Shown here one piece after another: positions 63,527 to 64,000 of a stretch of DNA of 64,000 bases; position 1 is the stretch's first letter, and each line of letters opens with the position of its first letter. A program made the translations under genes and the position numbers. The notes beneath the pieces are model-generated. The model was not told the DNA's origin. It saw only the letters and a program-made list of their open reading frames with translations, and made no database searches. The stretch comes from Paenibacillus piri (lineage in GTDB: Bacteria; Bacillota; Bacilli; Paenibacillales; NBRC-103111), in assembly GCF_004354045.1 (NCBI RefSeq), contig NZ_SMRT01000002.1, positions 310,001 to 374,000 on the forward strand, read 5' to 3'.

Positions 63527-64000
63527 ATGAATGTACGTTTAGCTAAACCGCTTATTTTCTTATTACCCGCGCTTTTTTTTCATTTGGCAGTGATTGTTTA
63601 TCCGTCCATCTATACGCTTTACCTTAGTTTTTTTAGTTGGAACGGTTCTATTAATACGGCAAAGGTTTTTGTAGGTCTTCAAAATTATGTAACCCTTTTC
63701 ACCGGGGACTCGGTTTTTTATACAGCACTAAGAAACAACTTTCTTTGGACGACAGGTTCCTTGGTTGCTACAACGGTGTTGGGCTTGTCGTTAGCGATGA
63801 TCATCAATTACAAGCTGCGTGGAATGATTATTTTCAGAGGTGTTTTTTACTTCCCGTATGTTTTGTCAGGAATTGTTGTATCGCTGATGTGGTCGTGGAT
63901 GTATCATCCTGAATTCGGTGTTTTTAATGAAATCCTCCGGGGGATCGGATTCGAGCCGGTGGAATGGTTATCCAATCCTAAATTGGCGCTTCTTTCCGTA
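63527..64000 (+). CDS. Sugar-type ABC transporter permease, partial (cut by window end)
   Basis: An open frame from ATG 63527 (GGAG 8 bases upstream) to the window end codes 158 residues: LAKPLIFLLPALFFHLAVIV as first helix and LYLSFFSWNG, typical of MalF/UgpA-type permeases, then three more helices. The stop and the EAA loop are outside the window. It belongs with the binding protein at 62215. Confidence 0.9.
   Translation, partial: MNVRLAKPLIFLLPALFFHLAVIVYPSIYTLYLSFFSWNGSINTAKVFVGLQNYVTLFTGDSVFYTALRNNFLWTTGSLVATTVLGLSLAMIINYKLRGMIIFRGVFYFPYVLSGIVVSLMWSWMYHPEFGVFNEILRGIGFEPVEWLSNPKLALLSV

Overview
The window looks like chromosomal DNA of an endospore-forming Firmicute, most likely Paenibacillus or a close relative. 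The reasons are a complete gerA-type spore germination operon, a PspA/YdjGHI envelope-stress operon behind an ECF-like promoter, several sugar ABC transporters with YesM/YesN-type or transmembrane AraC regulators, strong Gram-positive ribosome binding sites with frequent TTG/GTG starts, and moderate GC. No rRNA or tRNA gene was seen.

Layout. 1-2194: the trailer-side part of a type I-C CRISPR array (32 good repeats plus decayed ones); its cas genes and leader are not in the window. 2486-4252: chemoreceptor. 4659-8258: pspA-ydjG-ydjH-ydjI-like operon. 8487-12257: small genes, including a mazEF toxin-antitoxin pair, a CBS-pair protein and an SH3/glucosaminidase protein. 12824-15936: an operon of an unknown-function protein, a MoxR ATPase, a VWA protein and a GIY-YIG-like protein, with its own sigma-A promoter. 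15955-16075: a possible pseudoknotted RNA ending in a terminator.

16245-18598 and 55182-58791: two copies of one cassette: an Rrf2 regulator, a thioredoxin-reductase-like flavoprotein that keeps CPYC but lacks a recognisable NADPH motif, and a SAM methyltransferase. Copy 2 also carries an MFS exporter broken by an internal deletion. All four promoter regions share a 25-bp operator. By analogy with holomycin and gliotoxin self-protection (dithiol oxidase, thiol methylation, MFS export) I infer a redox-active dithiol or thiol detoxification system. This is my best candidate for an undescribed system.

18722-34092: a catabolic island. A ROK repressor with matching inverted-repeat operators is followed by a Gfo/Idh/MocA oxidoreductase, then pxpB-pxpC-accB-accC (a split biotin carboxylase resembling urea carboxylase, without pxpA), a sugar-type ABC transporter, a YesM kinase with a one-base frameshift, its YesN regulator, and on the minus strand a second Gfo/Idh/MocA oxidoreductase and a sugar isomerase/epimerase. 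A 65-bp promoter element is shared between the transporter and the isomerase.

34324-38655: spore germination operon (A, B, D-like and C subunits). 38804-41386: gluconate-2-dehydrogenase-like membrane protein, subunit 3 and GMC flavoprotein. 41683-52395: a large CcpA-type (cre) controlled operon: solute-binding protein, transmembrane AraC regulator, two permeases, aldehyde dehydrogenase, iron alcohol dehydrogenase, 2-hydroxyacid dehydrogenase and an enolase-superfamily sugar-acid dehydratase. 52677-53200: decayed gene fragments. 53399-55084: PfpI-like, an orphan CRISPR repeat, a HIT protein and a membrane protein. 59046-64000: a second YesM/YesN pair (the regulator is frameshifted), a solute-binding protein and a permease cut by the window edge.

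Single-base frameshifts recur (about 28,528, 53,050 and 61,858, plus an A10 run at 14,415), so either real decay or homopolymer assembly error must be considered.
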